A stretch of 64,000 nt of DNA from Ancylothrix sp036704045 (lineage in GTDB: Bacteria > Cyanobacteriota > Cyanobacteriia > Cyanobacteriales > Oscillatoriaceae): NCBI GenBank assembly GCA_036704045.1, contig DATNQM010000003.1:37076-101075 (forward strand). The letters are read 5' to 3'. The position numbers and the translations under genes are program-made. Positions within the stretch are counted from its first letter, which is position 1, and each line of letters begins with the position of its first letter. Positions 8,850 to 16,469 of this stretch are shown piece by piece. The notes below the pieces were generated by a model. It saw only the letters and a program-made list of their open reading frames with translations, had not been told where the DNA came from and made no database searches.

Positions 8850-8863
8850 GTATAGTCTGTTAC
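8850..8863 (-). promoter_or_regulatory. NtcA-binding site of the nirA-nrtABCD operon
   Basis: A perfect GTA-N8-TAC palindrome, the consensus for the global nitrogen regulator NtcA, occupying the -41.5 activator position relative to the predicted start. It predicts induction when 2-oxoglutarate rises under ammonium depletion. The match is read directly from the sequence; binding is inferred. Confidence 0.85.
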
Positions 8864-8998
8864 AAAATATTGCGATTTATGGTTTGTGTGCATAGGAGTC
8901 ATGCAGTTTTTACATTTCGTTACAAAAATTCTTTGTAGTGTTTTACTTGACTTATTAATATAAATATGATAAAGAAGCTTTATTTGAAATCGAAAAAT

Positions 8999-9123
8999 AG
9001 TAGACCTCTTGCACCCCCCTTAATTACCCCCCACCCGTCCCCCCTTGCACCCCACTCCAACCCTCCCTAAGAAGAAGGGGAGGGAACGGGTGGGGTCAGA
9101 AATATTTTCGCGCATAGGTCTAG
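8999..9123. repeat. Large imperfect palindrome, MITE-like
   Basis: The outer arms TAGACCT and AGGTCTA frame inner arms CCCCACCCGT and ACGGGTGGGG, with C-rich text on the left and G-rich text on the right. It could fold into one long interrupted hairpin. No open frame lies inside. It looks like a non-coding dispersed element. Confidence 0.55.
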
Positions 9124-9129
9124 TGTTTA

Positions 9130-9161
9130 AAAACCCGGTTTCTTAAAGAGACCGGGTTTTT
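9130..9161. terminator. Bidirectional terminator of the AAACCCGG family, downstream of cobA
   Basis: The stem AAAACCCGGTTTC/GAGACCGGGTTTT, with runs of A and T on either side, makes a rho-independent terminator in both directions. It would end cobA transcription before the nirA promoter. The same core recurs at 20361 and 40475. Confidence 0.8.
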
Positions 9162-9353
9162 GGATCGCCATATTTATTTAAAAAAAGCTATAGGCTGATG
9201 AATGGATCTAGTATTGACGATAAAAAAAGAAACGTTAGGAACCTAGAGAAATTTTGAGAAAAAAAATTAATTCTCAACTATGTTTGATATTTGCTTTTCA
9301 ACAAAAGCATTAATAAAAACCCAGCCTATCTCCGCCTACATCATCTCTAAAAC

Positions 9354-10193
9354 TCACTCAAAAACCATCGGCCTGCAACTACCCAAAACACTGTGCATAT
9401 TCACCACATTTCCTATCACCGCAATCGCCGGTGCCTCAAAACCCGACTCCTCAACTTTCTGCACAATTGTAGACAAACTTCCTAACAACTCTTCCTGATC
9501 CGGTCGAGTTCCCCAACGAATCAAAGCCACCGGCGTCTCACCACTTAATCCCGCCCCCATTAACTCCCCAACAATATAAGGCAAATTCTTCACACCCATA
9601 TAAATAACAATTGTCTCAGAACCATGAGCAATTGCTTGCCAATTCACAGCAGGCCGGTACTTACCCGCCGATTCGTGACCCGTAACAAAAGTAACAGAAG
9701 AACTGTAGGATCTATGAGTCAAAGGAATACCCGCATAAGCCGGCGCCGCTATCCCCGAAGTCACCCCCGGAATCACTTCCACCGGCACCCCAGCCGCCAC
9801 CAAATCTTCCATTTCCTCACCACCGCGACCAAACACAAAAGGATCACCCGCTTTCAACCGCACTACTACCGCATGACTTTGCGCCAATTCTATCAGCAAA
9901 TGTGTCGTTTCTTCCTGCAACAAAGAATGCCGACCACTACGTTTTCCCGCATTAATTTTCTGAGAATTTGGGTTAATCATCTCCAAGATATGCGGACTAA
10001 CCAACGCATCATAAACCACCACATCCGCACTTTCTAAAAGCGTCTTTCCCTTCAACGTCATCAACCCCGGATCACCAGGGCCGGCCCCTACCAAATAAAC
10101 CTTACCCATACACTTATTTTCTTCAAGAATGGGAGAAGTTTCTGCGATCATAGTATTATCAGACGATTGTTCAATTTGAGCGGTCAGCGGCAT
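9354..10193 (-). CDS. cobA: Uroporphyrinogen-III C-methyltransferase
   Basis: Uses S-adenosylmethionine to methylate uroporphyrinogen III at C2 and C7, giving precorrin-2, the precursor of siroheme and cobalamin. The SAM-binding motif VYLVGAGPGDPG (about 32-43), the YDALVSPHIL segment and the AGDPFVFGRGGEE signature are all present. At 279 residues it is a stand-alone CobA/SUMT without the CysG oxidase-chelatase domains. Met15 or Met29 could be alternative starts, but the predicted transcription start about 20 nt upstream is compatible with Met1. It lies upstream of nirA in the same direction but behind its own NtcA promoter, matching the need of nitrite reductase for siroheme. Confidence 0.94.
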   Translation of the reverse strand: MPLTAQIEQSSDNTMIAETSPILEENKCMGKVYLVGAGPGDPGLMTLKGKTLLESADVVVYDALVSPHILEMINPNSQKINAGKRSGRHSLLQEETTHLLIELAQSHAVVVRLKAGDPFVFGRGGEEMEDLVAAGVPVEVIPGVTSGIAAPAYAGIPLTHRSYSSSVTFVTGHESAGKYRPAVNWQAIAHGSETIVIYMGVKNLPYIVGELMGAGLSGETPVALIRWGTRPDQEELLGSLSTIVQKVEESGFEAPAIAVIGNVVNMHSVLGSCRPMVFE

Positions 10194-10220
10194 GAAGTTT
10201 TAAATTTTCCTACAGTTATA

Positions 10221-10226
10221 ACTTTA
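10221..10226 (-). promoter_or_regulatory. -10 element of the cobA promoter
   Basis: Reads TAAAGT on the minus strand, matching TAN3T, exactly 22 nt from the NtcA box. The predicted start near 10214 gives a leader of about 20 nt. Confidence 0.7.
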
Positions 10227-10248
10227 AAAAAATGTCCAACTATTAATG

Positions 10249-10262
10249 GTATTGTAGGCTAC
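10249..10262 (-). promoter_or_regulatory. NtcA-binding site of cobA
   Basis: A second perfect GTA-N8-TAC palindrome with the same 22-nt spacing to a TAN3T element as at nirA. It indicates nitrogen control of siroheme precursor synthesis. The palindrome is symmetric, so an effect on the divergent Rieske gene at 10484 cannot be excluded, but no matching -10 was noted on that side. Confidence 0.8.
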
Positions 10263-10483
10263 AAATTGTCACCTATTATGAAAAATTAAAAACTTAGTAT
10301 TCATATTTTGCATACCACAGCAATCTATGCCAAAATCAATAAGGTAAATCTATTTGCTGTTAAAAACCCCGTCTATTCAAGCAACACTCTGCTTTTTTGG
10401 CTACAAGCGCCTGATAAGACACAAAGGAATTCCAGCAAATTCACAAAACACCTCAAAAAAATACTTGACAAAGGAATAAATTT

Positions 10484-10936
10484 ATGCAACGTCGTGAATT
10501 TTTAAGCTGGGTGGGAATTGGAACACTTGCCAGTTTTTTACCCGTCGTCATTGCCGCTTGTACCAATGAAAGTAAAGAGCAAACATCTGCAAACAACACC
10601 ACACCGGCCCCTACAAGCAGTAACGAATATTTAACTATAGGTACTTTAACAGAATTAGACAAAAGCGGTCAAATTCTCAACAAACAAACAAAAGATAAAC
10701 CAGTTATAGTAATTCGCAATCCCCAAGACAGCAAAACAGTCTTAGCCCTTAACCCAACTTGCACCCACAAAGGCTGTTTTGTCACTTGGAAAAGCGATGA
10801 AAAACACTTTGAATGTCCCTGTCACGACTCCGACTTTGCAACTGATGGAAAAGTCTTAAAAGGGCCGGCAACTCAACCTCTTTCAACCTATGCTGTGAAA
10901 ATAGAAGGCGATTCAATTTTAGTAAAAACAGTATAA
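10484..10936 (+). CDS. Small Rieske [2Fe-2S] protein with Tat/lipoprotein signal (PetC3-like)
   Basis: A short Rieske iron-sulfur protein of 150 residues. The N-terminus has twin arginines (RREFLSW), a hydrophobic stretch and a lipobox-like AAC, suggesting Tat export and lipid anchoring rather than the membrane helix of cytochrome b6f PetC. The two Rieske ligand motifs are intact: CTHKGC and CPCHDSDF. A Thr/Ser/Asn-rich linker joins signal and domain. It resembles the minor cyanobacterial Rieske proteins of the PetC3 type, located in the cytoplasmic membrane with an unsettled role. AAAGGA precedes the ATG. It stands alone, divergent from cobA. The Rieske assignment is firm; the partner is unknown. 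Confidence 0.85.
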   Translation: MQRREFLSWVGIGTLASFLPVVIAACTNESKEQTSANNTTPAPTSSNEYLTIGTLTELDKSGQILNKQTKDKPVIVIRNPQDSKTVLALNPTCTHKGCFVTWKSDEKHFECPCHDSDFATDGKVLKGPATQPLSTYAVKIEGDSILVKTV

Positions 10937-10945
10937 AAAGCCCCA

Positions 10946-10977
10946 GAGTACCTCATCCAAACAGATAAGAGGTACTC
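10946..10977. repeat. GAGTACCTC inverted repeat after the Rieske gene
   Basis: A perfect 9-bp stem GAGTACCTC/GAGGTACTC with a 14-base loop begins ten bases after the Rieske stop codon. No T-run follows, so it may be a 3'-end stabilising hairpin rather than a terminator. Confidence 0.5.
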
Positions 10978-11158
10978 ACAATATGAACCAATTTTAATTG
11001 TAACTTTAACTACAAATTCACTTCTTATGAGTTATTCGCATAATTATAATGAAAACTTTACATCAACCAAAACAAATGTCGCTAATTTAACCCTAAAGTA
11101 GTATTTTTAACGCCTTCGCGTAGAAAAAAAATAGCCACCTTTACAGGCAAATTTAACT

Positions 11159-12487
11159 ATGTTGCAAGATTGTCTCTTAGAACAAGCCACCCTAGCCGCC
11201 GATCAAGCCAATTGGTCATTACTTCTGCAATACTTGCCACAACTTTTAGCAAAAGAAAATCCAACACAAAACAAACTTAATAACCTCACCGAAAACCACC
11301 AACAAAACTTACTAAATTGGGCATTACAAATATTAGAAAATGGAGACTTTCAAGAACGTTGGGAAATTGCTAAAATCATCCCAAATTTTGGCACAAATTC
11401 CCTAGAAACCCTAATTGAAATTATCCAAGACGAAGACTGTGATACAGAATTACGCTGGTTTGCCAGTCGAATTTTAGCCGAATTTAATTGCCCCCAAGTT
11501 ATTGAAACCCTAGTCAACGTTTTAAAAACCTCCCAAGAGGCAGAATTAAACGCAATGGCAGCCAACGCCTTAGCCAACATGGGAACCGAGGCAATTGAAG
11601 CTTTAACCGGCCTATTGTCAGACGAAGAAAGCCGCTTATTTGCAGTAAAATCCTTAACTCAAATTCGCCATCCTCAAATTATCGAACCCCTCCTAAAAAT
11701 AGTCAAAGACCCCCATCCAGATATCCGTAGTCTTGCCATCGAAGCCCTTTATAGTTTTCACGATATTTCCTCTATTCCCGTGTTAATAGAAGCCCTAAAC
11801 GATCCATCAGCAATAGTCCGAAAAGAAGCCACCATCGGAATAGGATTATGCCTTGATTTAATAACACCAGAAGAAAGCGTAAAACTCCTAAAAAATCGTC
11901 TTTGGGATTTTAACTTAGATGTATGTCGAGAAGCCGCTTCCGCCCTAGCAAAAATCAAAACACCAGCCGCCGCCGAAGCCTTATTTGATATATTAAAATC
12001 TCCATCAACTCCCGAAATATTGCAAATAGAAATTGTCCGGTCTTTAGGGTGGATGGCAACTCCAGAAGCATTAGAATACTTAGCACAAACCCTCTTTAGC
12101 GAAACTCAAAAAACTTCCTGTCAACCAACCCTAACAAAAGAAATTATCGCTGTTTTAGGACGTATTCAAAACCCCAATTTATCCCCCCAAATAGCTAAAA
12201 CTCTTAGCCAAACCTTACATTCAAAATCTCCCCTGCTTCAAAATTCAACTATTAAATCAACCCTCGCCTTAGCCCTAGGACAATTAAAAAATAAAAATGC
12301 CCTACAAAGCATAATTAATTTACTTTCTGATAGCGATGAAAGCGTAAGACTTCATGCCATTGCAGCCATCAAACAAATAATCGGCCCATCCACAACAAAA
12401 ACCCTAGAATTACTAACCCAAAAACCCTTAAACCCAGCCTTTCATCAAGAAATAATTCTTGCCTTACAAGAAATACCAATAGCATAA
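11159..12487 (+). CDS. HEAT-repeat protein (PBS-lyase-like repeats)
   Basis: A 442-residue, almost wholly helical protein built from roughly 31-residue HEAT/PBS-lyase-type repeats from about residue 60 to the end, for example NAMAANALANMGTEAIEAL and HPDIRSLAIEALYSF. No signal peptide or membrane segment is visible. Cyanobacterial proteins with these repeats include the CpcE/CpcF bilin lyases, but many others are scaffolds. No phycobilisome gene is nearby, so a lyase role is not supported by context. A GC-rich terminator follows directly. The repeat fold is certain; the function is not. Confidence 0.7.
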   Translation: MLQDCLLEQATLAADQANWSLLLQYLPQLLAKENPTQNKLNNLTENHQQNLLNWALQILENGDFQERWEIAKIIPNFGTNSLETLIEIIQDEDCDTELRWFASRILAEFNCPQVIETLVNVLKTSQEAELNAMAANALANMGTEAIEALTGLLSDEESRLFAVKSLTQIRHPQIIEPLLKIVKDPHPDIRSLAIEALYSFHDISSIPVLIEALNDPSAIVRKEATIGIGLCLDLITPEESVKLLKNRLWDFNLDVCREAASALAKIKTPAAAEALFDILKSPSTPEILQIEIVRSLGWMATPEALEYLAQTLFSETQKTSCQPTLTKEIIAVLGRIQNPNLSPQIAKTLSQTLHSKSPLLQNSTIKSTLALALGQLKNKNALQSIINLLSDSDESVRLHAIAAIKQIIGPSTTKTLELLTQKPLNPAFHQEIILALQEIPIA

Positions 12488-12493
12488 CCGTAG

Positions 12494-12518
12494 GGTGGGC
12501 GATGCCCACCTTTTTTTT
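12494..12518 (+). terminator. Rho-independent terminator after the HEAT-repeat gene
   Basis: The 7-bp stem GGTGGGC/GCCCACC with a GAT loop is followed by eight T residues. It starts seven bases after the stop codon. Confidence 0.85.
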
Positions 12519-12606
12519 AGTTTTTTTATTGAAAAATTAAACCTTCCTTAATCCATTCCAGCCTTTGTATCCCAACTATTTAACTCAAAAAATAAAAATC
12601 TTATAA

Positions 12607-12798
12607 CTAATCAACCACCCGCAGCAAACCCCGACGCAAAGCATCAAAAACTCGGTCAATTTGTTGTAGTTCATAAGAAGACAAATTATCTTGAGATAAC
12701 AAACTTCTCATAAAAAGTTGTTGATCACTCCGGGTAATTCTATGACTAGAAAAAATACGATCCACAACTTCTTGTAACGACGACTTAGATGACTGCAT
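12607..12798 (-). CDS. Small conserved protein ending in RVVD (paralog of 44207-44410)
   Basis: A 63-residue soluble protein of unknown function with no signal peptide. I chose the ATG at 12798 because GGAG lies six bases upstream of it; the longer frame starts with TTG. Residues SLQEVVDRIFSSHRITRSDQ through to the C-terminal RVVD align without gaps over 57 residues with the small protein encoded at 44207-44410, sharing IFSS, ITR, QQ, LLS, RVFD and RVVD. Two copies in one window point to a genuine small-protein family. I cannot name a function. Confidence 0.7.
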   Translation of the reverse strand: MQSSKSSLQEVVDRIFSSHRITRSDQQLFMRSLLSQDNLSSYELQQIDRVFDALRRGLLRVVD

Positions 12799-13502
12799 AC
12801 AACTCCGCAAAACGGTTACATCCTATACTAAATTGACAGTAAAGCTAAAATTCTTTACCATCGATAACTCAAACTCAGATCACCTCCAAAAAGGCCATCT
12901 GAGAGCAAATGAGGGCTGTCAGCGTCACAAAATCCCGCTTCGATGCACCCTTCACAATTCACTCAACCTATTTTGCCCAACAACCGGCACCCATTTTCAT
13001 AAAAAAACAAATTTTCTCAAAAACTTTATTGGTTCTTCAGTACCCAGGATGCAAAACTAAGACTTCTAACAAAAAGTTAAGCCAAAAAAGCCTGAAAACT
13101 TGACAAACAGCCTTAATGACTTTTTGAATACAAATGTAAACTAAGATTTTTTGTCTATAAATTGGCCACCAAAAAAAATATCAAACTTCTGACAAAGCTT
13201 GTGAACATATAATTAAACGTATTAAAAATCAACTTTAATATATTTATAACTTTAAAAACTCCAGAAATAGATGCTTATTAACATGACTTTCCCTTTTTAA
13301 CCTAGCATCCTAACAACTAAAAAAACACTTTTACTTTAAACAAAAATACTATTGATCTAAAAATTCAATCATCCAAAGCTAAAAACTGCAAAACCTTTAA
13401 ACAGTAAACCTTAAACCTCAAATCTTATCTTTTATCTTATTTACCTTCAATCGACACTAAGGCTTAAATAGCAGCAAATAGTCCCAAATTGCCAACGAAA
13501 TA

Positions 13503-13530
13503 ACCAAGACACCTCTGGTTGCCTTTTTTC
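13503..13530 (+). terminator. Orphan terminator-like hairpin
   Basis: AACCA and TGGTT flank a short loop and are followed by GCC and a T-run. No open frame lies upstream on the plus strand, so it could end a small RNA. The stem is short. Confidence 0.35.
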
Positions 13531-13636
13531 TATTAAAACCGATAACGTTATGTGTTGGGCAATTATTGATATCATGCAAACCCAAAATAATACTTTTGAT
13601 CAAAACCCCCAACTCCTTTATCTCACAGCCTTGTTA

Positions 13637-13668
13637 AAATCAAAAATCAAAAATCAAAAAATCAAAAG
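13637..13668. repeat. Short tandem heptamer repeat (AAAATCA-type)
   Basis: Four successive units of AAAATCA or a one-base variant. Heptameric tandem repeats of this kind are common between genes of filamentous cyanobacteria. Confidence 0.7.
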
Positions 13669-13750
13669 AATCGGAGCGCCTATGGAGTTTTAAAATATGA
13701 AAATACTGTAAACTTTTCCCAGTGCTGCGACACCCCCTAAAGGAACTCTT

Positions 13751-15340
13751 ATGGCTATCGGCTACCTCGCTCTCGTGCTTCACGCCCACCTGCCTTTTGT
13801 CCGCCACCCTGAAAGTGACTATGTATTAGAAGAAGAATGGCTCTACGAAGCCATCACAGAAACCTACATTCCCCTATTACAAATATTTGAAGGCTTAAAA
13901 CGAGACGGCATAAACTTTAAAATTACTATGAGCATGACACCCCCCTTGGTGTCAATGCTACGCGACCCCTTATTGCAAGAACGCTACAGCGAACATTTGG
14001 CAAAACTGCAAGAACTTGCAGAACGAGAAGTTGAACGAAACCACCACAACGGCCATATTCGCTATCTGGCTGAACACCACGCCAAAGAATTCAATGAAGC
14101 TCGTCAATATTGGCAAGAAAAGAAAGGCGACATAGTAGGAGCATTCAATTCTTTTGCCAAAACTAATAACGTAGAAATCATAACTTGTGGAGCCACTCAC
14201 GGGTATTTACCTTTAATGAAAATGCACCCCCAAGCGGTTTGGGCGCAAATTAAAGTTGCCTGTGAACATTACGAAGAAACCTTTGGCCGGCCCCCCAAAG
14301 GCATTTGGTTGCCTGAATGCGCCTACTATGAAGGCTTAGAGAGAATGCTGGCCGATGCCGGTTTGCGATACTTCCTAAATGATGGCCACGCCGTCCTCTA
14401 TGCAAGGCCGAGACCACGATTTGGTACTTATGCCCCTATTTATACTGAGTGCGGAGTTGCCTCGTTTGGACGAGATCACGAATCTTCTCAGCAAGTTTGG
14501 TCAAGCGAAGTCGGCTACCCCGGAGCCCCGGAATACCGAGAATTTTATAAAGATTTAGGCTGGGAAGCCGAATATGAATACATCAAACCCTACATTATGC
14601 CGAATGGTCAGCGCAAAAATGTGGGCATTAAATATCACAAAATTACCGGTCGCGGACTAGGATTGTCGGACAAACAACTTTACGATCCTTATTGGGCCAG
14701 AGAAAAAGCGGCCGAACACGCCGGCAACTTTATGTTTAACCGGGAACGGCAAGTTGAACATCTCTATAGCCTGATGCAGCGCAAACCGATTATTGTTTCT
14801 CCCTACGATGCAGAGTTGTTTGGTCATTGGTGGTATGAGGGCCCTTGGTTTATTGATTTCTTGTTCCGCAAATCGTGGTACGACCAAAGTAGCTATGAAA
14901 TGACTCATTTAGCTGATTATTTGAAGGCACATCCTACGCAACAAGTTGCTCGCCCTGCTCAATCTAGTTGGGGTTTTAAAGGATTTCACGAATATTGGCT
15001 TAATGAAACCAACGCTTGGGTTTATCCTCATCTCCATAAAGCGGCCGAGCGGATGATTGAACTCAGCAAACGAGAACCTGAAGATGAACTGGAATCCCGC
15101 GCCCTTAACCAAGCTGCACGGGAGTTACTTTTGGCCCAATCTTCTGACTGGGCGTTTATTATGCGTACCGGCACAATGGTTCCTTATGCTGTGCGTCGGA
15201 CTCGTTCTCACTTGATGCGCTTCAATAAACTGTACGAAGAAATCAAAATCGGTAAAGTAGATTCTGGTTGGCTAGAAAAAGTTGAGTCCATAGATAATAT
15301 CTTCCCCAATATTAACTATCAGGTCTACCGGCCTTTGTAA
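13751..15340 (+). CDS. GH57 family 1,4-alpha-glucan branching enzyme-type protein
   Basis: Glycoside hydrolase family 57 protein with the N-terminal motif HAHLPFVRHPE, which begins the catalytic barrel. The predicted nucleophile is Glu189 in GIWLPECAYYEG and the general acid Asp353 in PYDAELFGHWWYEGP. The C-terminal region is the helical DUF1957-type domain found in GH57 branching enzymes. Length (529 residues) fits that group. It should form alpha-1,6 branches in glycogen, although GH57 also includes amylases. AAAGGAAC precedes the ATG. It stands alone on the plus strand with a terminator about 145 bases downstream. Confidence 0.87.
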   Translation: MAIGYLALVLHAHLPFVRHPESDYVLEEEWLYEAITETYIPLLQIFEGLKRDGINFKITMSMTPPLVSMLRDPLLQERYSEHLAKLQELAEREVERNHHNGHIRYLAEHHAKEFNEARQYWQEKKGDIVGAFNSFAKTNNVEIITCGATHGYLPLMKMHPQAVWAQIKVACEHYEETFGRPPKGIWLPECAYYEGLERMLADAGLRYFLNDGHAVLYARPRPRFGTYAPIYTECGVASFGRDHESSQQVWSSEVGYPGAPEYREFYKDLGWEAEYEYIKPYIMPNGQRKNVGIKYHKITGRGLGLSDKQLYDPYWAREKAAEHAGNFMFNRERQVEHLYSLMQRKPIIVSPYDAELFGHWWYEGPWFIDFLFRKSWYDQSSYEMTHLADYLKAHPTQQVARPAQSSWGFKGFHEYWLNETNAWVYPHLHKAAERMIELSKREPEDELESRALNQAARELLLAQSSDWAFIMRTGTMVPYAVRRTRSHLMRFNKLYEEIKIGKVDSGWLEKVESIDNIFPNINYQVYRPL

Positions 15341-15485
15341 TCAGCTTTGGCGATGGGCCATCATTCAAAAGTCTTTTGTTGTTTTTTGGCAGTCACCAAT
15401 CACTACATCAGTATTGAATATCGCCACCATAGCGAGTAAGGAGGGGCGATGGGAGAGTAGGAAAGTTGAATCTGTTTGTCTAAGC

Positions 15486-15517
15486 AACCTCGTTTATGGC
15501 GGAAACGGGGTTTTTTT
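15486..15517 (+). terminator. Terminator downstream of the GH57 gene
   Basis: A 10-bp stem AACCTCGTTT/AAACGGGGTT with one G-U pair is followed by seven T residues. It separates the GH57 gene from the small tandem genes. Confidence 0.8.
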
Positions 15518-15653
15518 GTACTTCTTTACAAAAATATTAAGTTTTATTAAAAAAATGACATTTTGTAAAAATAGATACAGAAATGTCTGTTATATTAAAA
15601 ATGTGGACAAACAACCCCGACTATAAATTTTATAAAATCAGGAGATATCGATT

Positions 15654-15845
15654 ATGTCAGACGAACAAGCCCGCGCTTTGATGATGCGTCACCACCACCA
15701 AGTCAAAAACCGTCAGCAGTCGATGCTAAATCGTGTAGCAGCTGAAGTGGGAATTGAGGCTGATGATTATTGGACAAATATTCAAGGCAAACCGATGTCT
15801 GGTTTCAATGTTTCTTACGACCGTTCTAATGCAACAATGAGCTAA
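15654..15845 (+). CDS. Small HH-VKNRQQSML protein 1 (63 aa)
   Basis: A 63-residue protein of unknown function. The N-terminal half is charged and helical with a histidine triplet and the block VKNRQQSML-RV-AEVGI. The C-terminal half is rich in Tyr, Asn and Ser and has no counterpart in its neighbour. GGAGATATC lies just upstream of the ATG, a good ribosome-binding site. The next gene, 53 bases downstream, encodes a paralog: 22 of 30 aligned residues are identical from QAR to EVGI. No membrane segment or signal peptide is visible. Conserved head plus variable tail suggests a precursor-like or scaffold-binding small protein, but that is speculation. Confidence 0.75.
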   Translation: MSDEQARALMMRHHHQVKNRQQSMLNRVAAEVGIEADDYWTNIQGKPMSGFNVSYDRSNATMS

Positions 15846-15898
15846 ATTTCGCCCAAATTTTTGAGCGATGCTATTAATAAAAAAAGGAGAATCAGAAA

Positions 15899-16039
15899 AT
15901 GAATACTCAAGAACAAGCCCGTATGCGTATGATGGTTCAACAACACCATGTTAAAAACCGCCAGCAATCAATGCTTAGCCGTGTTTCTGCTGAAGTGGGA
16001 ATCGATGAAGTCCAAGCAAATCAATTGCCTCGTGCTTAG
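15899..16039 (+). CDS. Small HH-VKNRQQSML protein 2 (46 aa)
   Basis: A 46-codon gene, below usual length cut-offs, supported by a strong ribosome-binding site (AAAAAGGAG), by tandem position 53 bases after its paralog, and by the shared block VKNRQQSML-RV-AEVGI with QAR, MM and HH before it. The tail is short and different (ending QLPRA). A rho-independent terminator follows 48 bases downstream, so the pair forms one small transcription unit. Function unknown. Confidence 0.75.
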   Translation: MNTQEQARMRMMVQQHHVKNRQQSMLSRVSAEVGIDEVQANQLPRA

Positions 16040-16086
16040 TCGCTAGTCCGGGCGAAAGATAAAAACAATGTCTAATAAGCCAATGC

Positions 16087-16128
16087 AGGGCGTTCTCCAA
16101 TGGAGAAAGTGCCCTTAATTTTTTTTGG
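16087..16128 (+). terminator. Terminator of the small tandem gene pair
   Basis: A stem of AGGGC/GCCCT plus TTCTCC/GGAGAA, with a small internal bulge, is followed by TAATTTTTTTT. It closes the two-gene unit. Confidence 0.85.
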
Positions 16129-16469
16129 TATAAAAGTTGGCTGGGGTGATAGTTGTTGAAGATGCTGGGATTTTGTGGGATCATTTAAACTATATTTTTA
16201 AAAGTATGATTTGGCTATAAACAGATATTTTTAATTTTTTGAATGGTGTTTTTAAATAGAAAAAGGGCCATTTGTGAACTGTGGAAGTTTTCTCTAAGAG
16301 AAGGGACAAAATTGGTTTGTTCTCAGTTGGATGATTAGCCAGAAAAGACAGGTTTTAAAAACAAAAAAAGCCAACTATTAAAGTTTTTGAAAAAAAATTT
16401 AGTAGAGGGGTCGGCTCGTGGTAAATTTACAGACTAGGTAAATTCTGTCGCCGCCTATTAAAATTTATT

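Larger units (their letters stand above)
8585..9353. other. nirA upstream region
   Basis: This 769-base gap holds the nirA promoter with its NtcA box, a long AT-rich leader without a convincing open frame, a large imperfect palindrome at 8999-9123, and the terminator hairpin at 9130-9161 that separates it from cobA. Confidence 0.7.
12811..13750. other. Long AT-rich gene-free region upstream of the GH57 gene
   Basis: About 940 bases without a supported protein gene. It contains an AACCA/TGGTT hairpin followed by GCCTTTTTT at 13503-13530, which looks like a plus-strand terminator without an obvious gene before it, and a short heptamer repeat at 13637-13668. A small RNA ending at the hairpin is possible, but I see no diagnostic motif. 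Confidence 0.5.

Noticed and set aside
8910..8923. Second NtcA-like site (TTA-N8-TAC) upstream of nirA
   Set aside because: The first half has a mismatch (TTA instead of GTA) and no -10 element was found at the right distance, while a perfect site lies nearby.
9624..10037. 137-codon open frame antisense to cobA
   Set aside because: The minus-strand frame is a clear CobA; this one is Arg/His/Thr-rich without a domain and is a shadow.
13020..13250. Possible promoter pairs (TTGACA-like text) in the gap before the GH57 gene
   Set aside because: The region is so AT-rich that such matches are expected by chance, and spacing to a good -10 is poor.
15414..15626. 70-codon open frame after the GH57 gene
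   Set aside because: It contains the terminator hairpin at 15486-15517 and has no ribosome-binding site or recognisable motif.
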